From contig JAFGVZ010000204.1 of the NCBI GenBank assembly GCA_016937725.1, forward strand, positions 1 to 15,936: a stretch of 15,936 nucleotides of DNA, given 5' to 3'. Position numbers and translations under genes: made by a program. Numbering within the stretch: position 1 is the stretch's first letter; each line of letters opens with the position of its first letter. The DNA is from Paracoccaceae bacterium (lineage in GTDB: Bacteria; Pseudomonadota; Alphaproteobacteria; Rhodobacterales; Rhodobacteraceae). Under the pieces are notes generated by a model. That model did no database searches. It was not told the origin of the DNA and worked only from the letters and a program-made list of their open reading frames with translations. Shown one piece after another: positions 7,047 through 14,650 of this stretch.

Positions 7047-8846
7047 ATGACAATAGTGCGTTTGCCACTCAACCTCAGTGATGGTGCCGGTTTCCTGTGG
7101 GACATCCAATCCGACGGTTCGATAAGCAATGGCACTTCGGATGCATTTGACGGTGGGTTTCGGCTGGCCAACCTAAGACGTCTCAGCACGGCATTGACCG
7201 AGTCTGAGGAAGATGGCCGCGAAATCGCGATCGGCCCCTTTACGCAGTCGGGCGTTCCCGACATTCGGGTCGAGCGTAAAGTCTATGTGCCCAACAACGA
7301 CACGTTCGCGCGTTTCTTCGACAGCATCACCAATACGGGCGACACCGAAGTCACTTACCGCTTCCAGATCCAGACCAATCTTGGGTCTGACGGTTCGACG
7401 AATGTCGTCGGCACGTCCAGCGATGATTTGGCCTTCACGACAGACGATATCTGGATTGTCACGGATGACTGGCCTGGTAGCTACAGCGATCCCGCTGTCG
7501 CGCATGTGTTCGGGAATGGTTCGGGCATTTCCCCGGCAGCGGTTCAACTGTCACGGGATGACTTGATCTATCGCTTCGACCTGACGCTCGCGCCCGGCGA
7601 AACCCAGTCGATCCTGCATTTTGGTGTGCAGCGTTACCCGCGAGATGTAACGGTCGACATAGCCGAACAATTGGCCGCGCTTGGACGTGGCGCGCTGGAC
7701 GGGCTGTCAAGCGCCGAGGTGGACCAGATCGTCAATTTCGACACATCGCTGGTGGCGGCACCGCTTGATCTGGACGGTGGCCCTGGGCCAGACTTGATGC
7801 AGGGACGTTTTTTCGGAGACATGCTTGACGGCTTCGGCGGCAACGACACGATCCTTGGCGAAAGTGGTGATGACAGCCTTTCAGGTGGCGATGGCGACGA
7901 TAGCATTGATGGCGGGCGCGGGTCGGACATAATTGACGGTGGCGATGGCAACGACACTATCACCGGCGGCAGCGGGAATGACAGCATTGCGGCAGGTGCG
8001 GGCAATGACAGCGTGACTGGCGGCAGTGGGAGCGATAGCATTTCGGCGGGTGATGGCAATGACAGCGTCACGGGGGATGCTGGTCCGGACACTATTTCCG
8101 GCGACGGCGGGATGGACACAGTGTCGGCCGGCGATGATGACGATTACGTCACCGGCGATGGTGGCGACGACATCATATTCGGCGATGGCGGCAATGACAC
8201 GCTTCTGGGGGGTGCCGATGATGACAGCATCAACGGTGGCCAAGGGTCAGATGTTGTTTTTGCCGGAACGGGTAACGACACCGTCTACGGAGATACGGCA
8301 GATGCGACGGTGTCGCAGTCCGGAAACGACCGCATCAACGGCATGGATGGGGATGACCTGCTGATGGGTGGCCACGGTGAGGACACGATCGCGGGTCAGT
8401 CGGGCAACGACACGATCACAGGCGGCGGCGGCTTCGACCTGCTGTTTGGTGGCGATGGCGACGACTTTATCTTTGGTGGCTATGGCTCGGATAACGGGTT
8501 TGGTCCGAATGACCGTGTCTGGGGCGGCGACGGCGCGGACAAGTTCTTCTCTGCAGGTGTGCGCAACAGCGTGACCCAGATCATGGATTATCATGCCAGC
8601 GAAGGTGATCAACTGGTTGTGGATGGAGTGTTCTTCGAACCCTCTGATTTCGAGCTATACGGTGTCCAAACGGTTCGTCCCGACATCCCGGGCTTGAGCT
8701 TTCGCCCGACAGAACTGGTGCGGCTTGACGCGAATGGTAAACCGATCACGCTGTTTACGTTTGGACCGGATTTCACGGGTGACAGCGTTGTCCTGCGTCT
8801 GGCTGCGCCTGAAGGGGTCGATATTGTCCACTTTGACTTCTTTTAA
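7047..8846 (+). CDS. RTX calcium-binding protein, likely type I secreted, with an unnamed N-terminal domain
   Basis: A 599-residue acidic protein. Residues 1-195 form a predicted beta-rich domain (SDGSISNGTSDAFDGG, RKVYVPNNDTFARF, TNTGDTEV, LTLAPGETQSI) that I cannot assign; no catalytic motif is visible. Residues 196-238 look helical. From about 244 to 502 come some 26 glycine/aspartate nonapeptides of the type GGxGxDxhx, which fold into a calcium-bound parallel beta-roll. Seventeen run without a break from 263, then an irregular insert (DTADATVSQ) precedes the rest. The last 97 residues include TQIMDYHASEGDQLV, like the region after the repeats in M10-type proteases and other type I substrates, and end in VDIVHFDFF, fitting an uncleaved C-terminal signal. 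No N-terminal signal peptide is seen. The ATG at 7047 has GGGAAA upstream; a TTG at 7020 is less likely. No ABC transporter or membrane-fusion gene is nearby. Confidence 0.9.
   Translation: MTIVRLPLNLSDGAGFLWDIQSDGSISNGTSDAFDGGFRLANLRRLSTALTESEEDGREIAIGPFTQSGVPDIRVERKVYVPNNDTFARFFDSITNTGDTEVTYRFQIQTNLGSDGSTNVVGTSSDDLAFTTDDIWIVTDDWPGSYSDPAVAHVFGNGSGISPAAVQLSRDDLIYRFDLTLAPGETQSILHFGVQRYPRDVTVDIAEQLAALGRGALDGLSSAEVDQIVNFDTSLVAAPLDLDGGPGPDLMQGRFFGDMLDGFGGNDTILGESGDDSLSGGDGDDSIDGGRGSDIIDGGDGNDTITGGSGNDSIAAGAGNDSVTGGSGSDSISAGDGNDSVTGDAGPDTISGDGGMDTVSAGDDDDYVTGDGGDDIIFGDGGNDTLLGGADDDSINGGQGSDVVFAGTGNDTVYGDTADATVSQSGNDRINGMDGDDLLMGGHGEDTIAGQSGNDTITGGGGFDLLFGGDGDDFIFGGYGSDNGFGPNDRVWGGDGADKFFSAGVRNSVTQIMDYHASEGDQLVVDGVFFEPSDFELYGVQTVRPDIPGLSFRPTELVRLDANGKPITLFTFGPDFTGDSVVLRLAAPEGVDIVHFDFF
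7776..8552 (+). repeat. Array of about 26 RTX nonapeptide-coding 27-bp units
   Basis: The DNA coding for residues 244-502 of the RTX protein repeats with a 27-base period built on GGC-GAT/AGC-GGC-AAC/GAT-GAC blocks. Units have diverged in their last three codons (SVT, TIT, SIS, IIF and others), so they are not recent exact duplications. The period is broken once, around 8282-8320, and irregular again near 8485-8515. Confidence 0.9.
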
Positions 8847-9086
8847 CGGAAGCAGGGGGCAGCATGCCAGTTGACGCCGATACCTAGACGATAAGCACGG
8901 CCCCGCAGGTTAAGGTATTTGCGCGGTCTTGCTTTCGGCGTGATCCGAGTGTTGCCACCGCTTCTCAAAGAACCAAGAAGTCACAGGTCTCTTGAGCTGA
9001 TATAGCAGATCCGGCGATCATGCTGATAATCCCCCCAAACGGCGCATTCAGCCATCCGGCAGGTTATCCTGTGCGCCAAACTCACA
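8847..9086. other. 240-base spacer between the RTX gene and tRNA-Cys
   Basis: No gene is supported here. I see no strong terminator for the RTX gene. A possible tRNA transcript end lies at its right edge and is listed separately. Confidence 0.5.
9041..9077 (-). terminator. Possible branched hairpin downstream of tRNA-Cys
   Basis: Read on the minus strand, just after the tRNA, GGCGCA (9077-9072) pairs with TGCGCC (9046-9041). Between them CAGG and CCTG (9071-9060) form a small inner hairpin with loop ATAA. The structure is followed by GTTTGG rather than a proper U-tract, so termination activity is uncertain. Confidence 0.3.
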
Positions 9087-9160
9087 TGGAGGCGAGTAGG
9101 AGAATCGAACTCCTGTACACGGATTTGCAATCCGCTGCGTAACCACTCCGCCAACTCGCC
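9087..9160 (-). tRNA. tRNA-Cys (anticodon GCA)
   Basis: The minus strand folds into a complete cloverleaf. The acceptor stem is GGCGAGT (9160-9154) paired with ACTCGCC (9097-9091). The D-arm has GCG/CGC. The anticodon arm is GCGGA-TTGCAAA-TCCGT, with GCA as anticodon. The T-arm is AGGAG-TTCGATT-CTCCT. The discriminator base is U (9090), the identity base expected for tRNA-Cys, and the 3' CCA is encoded (9089-9087). It begins 36 bases after the HIT-protein stop on the same strand, so the two could share a transcript. Confidence 0.97.
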
Positions 9161-9196
9161 TCTGACCGCTGGGATTAGGGATTTGCATGCCTGCCG

Positions 9197-9580
9197 TCAA
9201 GTCCGCTTCGTGGTCAGCGGGCCAATATTCGCGCCTGCAAGGATGTGCACGTGCAGGTGTGGCACTTCCTGATTGGCATCTGGCCCCGCATTCGAGATCA
9301 GGCGATACCCGCCATTGCCTGCCGTGGGGTAGACCCCCAATTGCGCGCAAACCTTGGCCACCATGCGGGTGAAATCGACGATCTCTGCATCGCTCGCATG
9401 CGTGGCGAAATCGTCATAGGTCACATAAGCGCCCTTCGGGATAACCAGCACATGCTGCGGCGCCTGCGGGGCAATGTCGTGAAACGCAAGGCAATGCTCG
9501 CTTTCCGCCACCTTGTTACACGGGATTTCGCCGCGCAATATCTTGGCGAAGATGTTCTGGTCATCGTATGAATAGGGCAT
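9197..9580 (-). CDS. HIT-family nucleotide-binding protein (HinT-like)
   Basis: Small histidine-triad protein, likely a purine nucleoside phosphoramidase or nucleotidyl hydrolase of the cytoplasm. Its 127 residues show the Hint-type N-terminus QNIFAKILRGEIPCNKV, AFHDIAPQAPQHVLVIPK, and the triad HLHVHIL (108-114), where the central His110 is the expected nucleophile. The start at 9580 is chosen because GAGGA lies a few bases upstream and the protein then matches family length; the same frame extends 17 codons further without conserved residues. It is divergent from the sulfotransferase gene, with 77 bases between starts. Confidence 0.94.
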   Translation of the reverse strand: MPYSYDDQNIFAKILRGEIPCNKVAESEHCLAFHDIAPQAPQHVLVIPKGAYVTYDDFATHASDAEIVDFTRMVAKVCAQLGVYPTAGNGGYRLISNAGPDANQEVPHLHVHILAGANIGPLTTKRT

Positions 9581-9657
9581 AGAATCCTCGATCAGCGTGG
9601 TTCGGGGCAGGTTACGCGCTTCGCCCTGCAAGGGGAAGGGCCGAGGAAAGGGCAGTC

Positions 9658-10500
9658 ATGCAGCGGCCAGCCAGTGGCATGAGCCTTCACCCCGGACGCT
9701 TCGCAGGTGGTTGGGCCAGCACGATGACCGGATTGGTGTATAGAGAGGTGCCCAAAGCCGCCTGCTCGACCCTTGGTCAGCTGATATTCCACGCCGATCA
9801 TGGGCAGTTCTTCGTAGGCGATGTGCATGACGCGGGTGATACAGTTTTGAAATGGCCTGCGGATGGGTTCACGACGGCCTTGGCGCGCCCGGATCGGTTT
9901 GTGTTCACGGCCATTCGCAACCCCTATGCGCGGCTTTTGGCGTGCTACCATGACAAGATCCGCACAAAACAGCGCGATGGCAGCTATTACCGAGGTAACC
10001 TGCGCGCGATCCTGACACAGCATTATGGGGCGGACCTGTCGGAAAATGCCGACCCGCGCCCCGGCTTCCGGCGGTTCGTATTGTTCCTGCGCGACACGTT
10101 GCGCAACCGCGACCGCTTCTGGTTCGACCGGCATTGGACGCCGCAAGCCCAGCATCTGCGGTCCTTCACCGTCAATGGCCTGCCCTTTGACCATGTGTTT
10201 CATGTCGAACGGTTTTCAGAAGGCGTTGTGCCGGTCCTGAACCGATTGCCGCAGGACAGGCGCCCGAGCGCCTTGCCGCGCTTCAACATGGCCACCCGCC
10301 CCGACCTGCCCATGGACAGTTATTTCGACGACCTGACGCTGCATCTGGTGCATGATATCTACAGGTGGGATTTCGACCTGTTCGGCTACAGGTCATTCCA
10401 GCCCACAGACATCATGCCCATCGGGCCGCTCGACTTGGCGGCGCTGAACCAAAGGCTGGCCGATCCCCACCCGCCGCATTGGGCGCATTTGGGCAGCTAA
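9658..10500 (+). CDS. Sulfotransferase-family protein (PAPS-dependent type)
   Basis: A 280-residue protein resembling the carbohydrate sulfotransferase group (Sulfotransfer_2-like). VPKAACST (31-38) fits the 5'-phosphosulfate binding loop, and FTAIRNPYARLLACYHDK (83-100), with Arg87, fits the 3'-phosphate binding motif. The C-terminal YRWDFDLFGY is typical of these proteins (usually Y..DF..FGY). No signal peptide or membrane segment is seen, so it should be cytoplasmic. The start at 9658 has a strong Shine-Dalgarno AGGAAAGGG (9644-9652) five bases upstream; in-frame ATGs at 9679 and 9724 are less well placed. It stands alone, without glycan or PAPS-synthesis genes, so its acceptor is unknown. 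The stop lies 6 bases from that of convergent slt. Confidence 0.85.
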   Translation: MQRPASGMSLHPGRFAGGWASTMTGLVYREVPKAACSTLGQLIFHADHGQFFVGDVHDAGDTVLKWPADGFTTALARPDRFVFTAIRNPYARLLACYHDKIRTKQRDGSYYRGNLRAILTQHYGADLSENADPRPGFRRFVLFLRDTLRNRDRFWFDRHWTPQAQHLRSFTVNGLPFDHVFHVERFSEGVVPVLNRLPQDRRPSALPRFNMATRPDLPMDSYFDDLTLHLVHDIYRWDFDLFGYRSFQPTDIMPIGPLDLAALNQRLADPHPPHWAHLGS

Positions 10501-10506
10501 GCGCGA

Positions 10507-12477
10507 TTAGCGCCCACGGATCAGCGTTTCCAAGCCAATGGGCTGGGGGCTGCCAGCAAGGCGACTGCGATAGACGACCTGCGATTCGGCCACCCGCATG
10601 ATGTAATTGCGTGTTTCTGCAAAGGGCACGCGTTCGACCCATGTCACGAAATCCACCTGCGGGTTGCGCGGGTCGCCAATCTCGGCCACCCACGTGCGGG
10701 GGCGTCCGGGGCCAGCATTATACCCGGCGGCCACCAACCCTAACGACGGGCCGAATTCGTCGCGCAACTCTGACAGATAGGCTGCGCCCAACCGCATGTT
10801 CAGCGCGGGGTTTTGCGTCAGGTCCGACGGGTCGAAGGCCACGTTCAACTTGCGCGCCATCATCTGGCCCGTTCCGGGCAAAAGCTGCATCAGGCCGCGC
10901 GCATCGGCGCGGCTGCGGGCGCGTGGGTCGAATTCGCTTTCCCGCCGGGTCACTGCCAATACAAGGTCGTTGGGGGCCGAGAGTGTGTTCAAATCATCTT
11001 GCGGCACAGGGAAATAGGCGCGTGGCAGCACGATGCCTTCTTGCACCGCGATTTTGGCAATCTTCAGCGCGAAATGCGGCTCACCCCATGCCAGCATCAG
11101 ATCGCTCAGCGCGCCCAGCTCGGCCTCTGTTGTCAATTGTCCGGCCAGATGCATCAGGAAGCGCCGCGCTTCATACCAGTCGCCACTGTCATACAGCAGT
11201 TGCGCCGCGCGCAGCAGGTCGGATTGCGCCAACGACGTGTCGCGCCAATCGGGATAGGTCGGTCCAACAATCAACGTCGGGTCCAGCGACAGGCCCAGAC
11301 GGTCGGCGGCCAGTTGGCCATAATAGGCGGTCTGGTGTTCAGCGGCGAATTCATATGCGGCTTGGGCCGAGATGCTGTCGCCCAGCCGTTCATGCGCGCG
11401 CCCCTCCCAAAACCCGGCCCGACCCAGAGAGATGGGGCTGGATACGCGCATACGAAGCGCGCGAAAATGCTCTAGCGCATCGGTAGGTTTATTCAGATAT
11501 TCCAACGCGATAAAGCCGGCCAGAAAGGCCAGATCGACAAAGGCGATGCCGTCTTCAAGCCCATTCGGCGTGGCCAGATCATAGGCGCGCTGATATGCGC
11601 CATCGGCCATGGCACCGCGCACCAGCACGATGCGGCGCGCCGCCCATGCCTCTGCGCGGCCCAGCCCTTCGGGCGCGCGCGACTGTGTCAACATCAATTC
11701 AGCAGCGCTTTCGCGGCTGACTTGATTATAGCGAAAATCAAACCGGTCATGTGCCAGACCGGGGTCGTTGCGCAAAGCTGCGGGCACGGCAGCTACCAAG
11801 GAATCGACACCGGGTTGGCGCGCCTGAAGGGCAATGCGCGCACGTGCCAAGGCCGCTTGATCCGCGTCGAGTCGGGGCAGGTTGCGCTCTGCGGCGCTGC
11901 GCGCGCCCTGCCATAAAAGAGAATCGACCCGTTCCGCGTGCAGATTGCTTAACGTGGTGCCGAATGTGGACAAAAGCCGCGCCTCTGCCCCTTCGGACAG
12001 GGCCGCGTTTCGCCACAGGTCACGGGCCAGCATTTCTGCGGCGGCAGGGTCGGTTTCCAGCAGCGCGAAGGCAAGCGCCAGCTTCCCGGCTTCTGTCTGC
12101 GGTCTGCGGGTGGCAAAGAACGCGCGCACATTGGCAGCATCGGCGCCTTCCAACAGATTCTCAGCGTCGCGCTGCAAACGATCAGCCAATGGCCAATGGG
12201 CGTGGTCATCCAGAAAACTGCCGAACGCGGTCAGGTCGCCGCTGCCCGCGCGCAAGGCTTGCCAGTCCACCAAGGTGCGTGCATCCGGGCCAATCCGGTC
12301 TGCAATCGCGCGCGCCTCTTGCCAGTTTCCGGATTGTCCTGCGCTGAACGCCGCGCCCAGCAGCCCAGCCTCGCGCGGGGGCGGAGGGCTGTTTTGCGCG
12401 CGCAGCGGCACCGAAAACACCGTGACCGTCGCAACAAGACAGGTGACAATCCAGAATCTTCGTGCGCGCGCTGCCAT
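10507..12477 (-). CDS. slt: Soluble lytic murein transglycosylase
   Basis: Periplasmic enzyme that cleaves the MurNAc-GlcNAc bond of peptidoglycan to form 1,6-anhydro ends. The 656-residue protein starts with a Sec signal peptide (MAARARRFW, hydrophobic core IVTCLVATVTVFSV, likely cleavage after LRA at about 27). A long alpha-helical repeat region (about 35-490) corresponds to the ring-forming U/L domains of Slt70. The catalytic domain (about 500-640) has the ES motif TRRESEFDP with Glu513, then GLMQLLPGTG, AGYNAGPGR and VPFAETRNYIMRV. The start at 12477 is set by AGAGG six bases upstream and the signal peptide. The frame stays open about 426 codons further upstream, but that part is antisense to dapA. 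It is divergent from dapA. Confidence 0.94.
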   Translation of the reverse strand: MAARARRFWIVTCLVATVTVFSVPLRAQNSPPPPREAGLLGAAFSAGQSGNWQEARAIADRIGPDARTLVDWQALRAGSGDLTAFGSFLDDHAHWPLADRLQRDAENLLEGADAANVRAFFATRRPQTEAGKLALAFALLETDPAAAEMLARDLWRNAALSEGAEARLLSTFGTTLSNLHAERVDSLLWQGARSAAERNLPRLDADQAALARARIALQARQPGVDSLVAAVPAALRNDPGLAHDRFDFRYNQVSRESAAELMLTQSRAPEGLGRAEAWAARRIVLVRGAMADGAYQRAYDLATPNGLEDGIAFVDLAFLAGFIALEYLNKPTDALEHFRALRMRVSSPISLGRAGFWEGRAHERLGDSISAQAAYEFAAEHQTAYYGQLAADRLGLSLDPTLIVGPTYPDWRDTSLAQSDLLRAAQLLYDSGDWYEARRFLMHLAGQLTTEAELGALSDLMLAWGEPHFALKIAKIAVQEGIVLPRAYFPVPQDDLNTLSAPNDLVLAVTRRESEFDPRARSRADARGLMQLLPGTGQMMARKLNVAFDPSDLTQNPALNMRLGAAYLSELRDEFGPSLGLVAAGYNAGPGRPRTWVAEIGDPRNPQVDFVTWVERVPFAETRNYIMRVAESQVVYRSRLAGSPQPIGLETLIRGR

Positions 12478-12573
12478 CGGAAACCTCTTTAGACCTTGAA
12501 AATGTCCTTGCATCGTTCTAACCGCCACGGGTCTAGCGACAACACACAATCGCGCAATATCAAGGAGAGGCAC
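12478..12573. promoter_or_regulatory. Divergent slt/dapA promoter region
   Basis: This 96-base gap must hold promoters for both genes. For dapA, TTGAAA (12496-12501) is a fair -35, but the hexamer 17 bases on (TAACCG, 12519-12524) is a poor -10. No obvious operator dyad is seen. Confidence 0.3.
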
Positions 12574-13452
12574 ATGCAGATCAGAGGCTCTATTCCAGCT
12601 TTGGTCACGCCGCTTAAAGATAATGCGCTGGACATTGATGCGCTGCATGCGCTGGTCGATTGGCAGATTGCCGAAGGCTCGCACGGGTTGGTGCCCGTCG
12701 GGACAACGGGCGAAAGCCCCACGCTCAGCCATGATGAACACAAGCGCGTGGTTGAGGAAGTGGTGCGCGCCACGGCGGGTCGTGTGCCGGTCATTGCCGG
12801 GGCCGGGTCTAACAACACGATCGAGGCGATCGGTTTTCTGCGCCACGCCCAAGATGTTGGGGCCGATGCCGCACTTGTGGTCACGCCCTATTACAACAAG
12901 CCCACGCAAGACGGGCTGGTCGCGCATTATCGTGCGCTGCACGATGCTTGTGATCTGCCGATCATCATTTACAACATCCCCGGCCGCTCGGTTGTGGATA
13001 TGATGCCCGATACGATGGCACGTCTGGCGGAATTGCCGCGCATCATCGGGGTCAAGGACGCGACCGGCAAACTGGAACGCGTCAGCCTGCAACGCATGGC
13101 CTGTGGTCCCGATTTCCTTCAGCTTTCGGGCGAAGATGCCACCGCGCCGGGCTTTAACGCACAAGGCGGGGTTGGCTGCATTTCTGTCACGGCCAATGTC
13201 GCCCCGGCCCTGTGCGCCGAGTTCCAGGAGGCCACGCTCGCGGGCGATTATGCCCGCGCGTTGGAGATTCATGATCGGCTGATGCCCCTTCATGTCGCCA
13301 TATTTGCCGAACCGGGCTTGGTTGCCGCAAAATACGGCCTGTCCCGTTTGGGCCGGTGCAGCGAAGAAGTGCGCATGCCGCTTCTGGGCCTGACCGACGC
13401 AGCAAAGGCCCGGATGGATGCTGCCATGCGCCATGCAGGTCTGCTTAATTAA
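12574..13452 (+). CDS. dapA: 4-hydroxy-tetrahydrodipicolinate synthase
   Basis: Condenses pyruvate with aspartate semialdehyde, the first committed step of the diaminopimelate/lysine pathway. The 292-residue TIM-barrel protein keeps canonical numbering: Thr44 and Thr45 in GTTGES, the TPYYNKP strand (104-110), Tyr133 and Arg138 in YNIPGRS, and the Schiff-base Lys161 in GVKDATG. GGVGCIS (208-214) follows. The start has a near-ideal AAGGAGAGG three bases ahead of ATG; the open frame upstream of it is not conserved. The stop codon overlaps that of the convergent EEP gene inside TTAATTAA. Confidence 0.97.
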   Translation: MQIRGSIPALVTPLKDNALDIDALHALVDWQIAEGSHGLVPVGTTGESPTLSHDEHKRVVEEVVRATAGRVPVIAGAGSNNTIEAIGFLRHAQDVGADAALVVTPYYNKPTQDGLVAHYRALHDACDLPIIIYNIPGRSVVDMMPDTMARLAELPRIIGVKDATGKLERVSLQRMACGPDFLQLSGEDATAPGFNAQGGVGCISVTANVAPALCAEFQEATLAGDYARALEIHDRLMPLHVAIFAEPGLVAAKYGLSRLGRCSEEVRMPLLGLTDAAKARMDAAMRHAGLLN

Positions 13453-14650
13453 GAGCGATATCGACCCAGACCGGCTTATGCGCAGTGCCTGTTTGCGCCA
13501 GTATGTCTGACAGCGGGTTATCAAGCATGGGCCACAAAACGCCCGTGCCTGTAACCCGCAAGTCGCGTGAGGGCAGAATATAGGCCACCCGCAAATTGCC
13601 TTGCGGTGCGTCCCAGTCCACGGTGTCGGTCTTGGGTGGCCCAGAATGGTCCGGGTCCGCTTGGGCGACCGCGCCCTTGCTCGTTGGTTGCGGGTCTTGC
13701 AGGTCTGGGTGAGACAGCAGCGCGCGCATTGCTTCGTGCTGCCCGTCGCCGTCATGCGGGTCGAGATTGCTACCGCCGATCAGCACGAAGGGGGGTGCAG
13801 GCGGCAATCCAACGGTGCCGGCAAGCAGATGGGTCCAAAAAGCGGTTTCGTCGTGATTGCGGTTGCGGTTGCGGTCGGGATGGTCGCCAAAGACAGGCGG
13901 GCCAGCTTGATACACCAGCAAGGCAAGCGTTGCGCCATTCGGCAAAACGACCGGCAGGTCGATATGCGCCACGCTCGACAAACGATGTCGCGCGAGTTGG
14001 GAATCCTGCGCGCCGTCGTAAAGCAAAGCACCCGGCAGGTCGCGCCAGAGCATTTGAGAAAAATCGCGCAAAGCCGATAACTGGAATGGGTATCGGGACA
14101 GCACAGCGAGCGACCTTGCGCCGGCATATTCGGCATAGCCATGCGCATCGTCAGGGCCATGCGCCCACCCGTCGCCGTTCAGGTCCAGCCCGCTCGGAAA
14201 GCCAGCATTGGGTTTTGGCGCATAGGCATGGGGCAAGTCTGGTCCCAGCGCTGAAATCTGATCGCGGAAGGCACGGAGAGTTGTGGTGTGCAAATCGTAA
14301 TCGATGCCGGATAGCACCAGAATATCGGGCGAAAGTTGTGCGATGATTTGCGCCATCGCTTGGGTGTTGGGACGTTCTGCGATGATCTGGGCCAATGCCT
14401 CGCCGGGGCCGCGGGTCTGGAAATCAACCCGCCAGAAAACGATCCGCACATTGCTGTCCAATGCGCCCGCGGCCAAGGCGGCTGGTGCGATCAGGATCAG
14501 GAATAGGCAGAGCGCGCGGGCAAGGGCACTGCGGCCTCTTCCTCTGCAATACGGCGGCGCTGGGCGCGGATCAGTTGCGCCACACGATACATGGCGACGC
14601 CACGCATAATGAGATTGGTCGGAATGAACGCCCAGAATGCCAGTCCCCAC
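13445..14650 (-). CDS. Exported EEP-fold (endonuclease/exonuclease/phosphatase) protein with degenerate active site; start uncertain
   Basis: The open frame gives up to 401 residues. A signal-peptide-like segment, SALARALCLFLILIAPAALAAG (about 41-62), is followed by an EEP-type domain (about 67-399). Family landmarks are recognisable: DGWAHGPDDAHGYAEYAG, SRYPFQ, LWRDLPGALL, SSVAHIDLPV, NHDETAFW, SNLDPHDGDG, TVDW and GVLWP. Most catalytic positions of this superfamily are changed: the strand-1 Asn is Arg74, the LQE glutamate is Gly115, GDxN reads GGSN (Gly293), the IDY aspartate is Ala356, and SDH reads TAH (Ala390). Only Asn295 and His391 remain. The only standard start ahead of the signal segment is a GTG at 14650 deep inside the upstream gene, so the true start may differ or a frameshift may be present. 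A non-catalytic periplasmic role is likely, but unproven. Confidence 0.72.
   Translation of the reverse strand: MGTGILGVHSDQSHYAWRRHVSCGATDPRPAPPYCRGRGRSALARALCLFLILIAPAALAAGALDSNVRIVFWRVDFQTRGPGEALAQIIAERPNTQAMAQIIAQLSPDILVLSGIDYDLHTTTLRAFRDQISALGPDLPHAYAPKPNAGFPSGLDLNGDGWAHGPDDAHGYAEYAGARSLAVLSRYPFQLSALRDFSQMLWRDLPGALLYDGAQDSQLARHRLSSVAHIDLPVVLPNGATLALLVYQAGPPVFGDHPDRNRNRNHDETAFWTHLLAGTVGLPPAPPFVLIGGSNLDPHDGDGQHEAMRALLSHPDLQDPQPTSKGAVAQADPDHSGPPKTDTVDWDAPQGNLRVAYILPSRDLRVTGTGVLWPMLDNPLSDILAQTGTAHKPVWVDIALN

Noticed and set aside
7634..8119. Minus-strand 161-residue proline/serine-rich periodic frame
   Set aside because: It is the reverse complement of the RTX nonapeptide repeats, which explains the periodicity; no start signal supports it.
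7776..8552. Short-period repeat array considered as a CRISPR or tandem DNA repeat
   Set aside because: The period is 27 bases in frame and codes for degenerate RTX nonapeptides; there are no unique spacers.
12478..13755. Continuous open frame extending slt upstream by about 426 codons
   Set aside because: It lies antisense to the well-supported dapA gene, and slt has a clear signal peptide and ribosome binding site at 12477; the extension is a GC-rich codon shadow.
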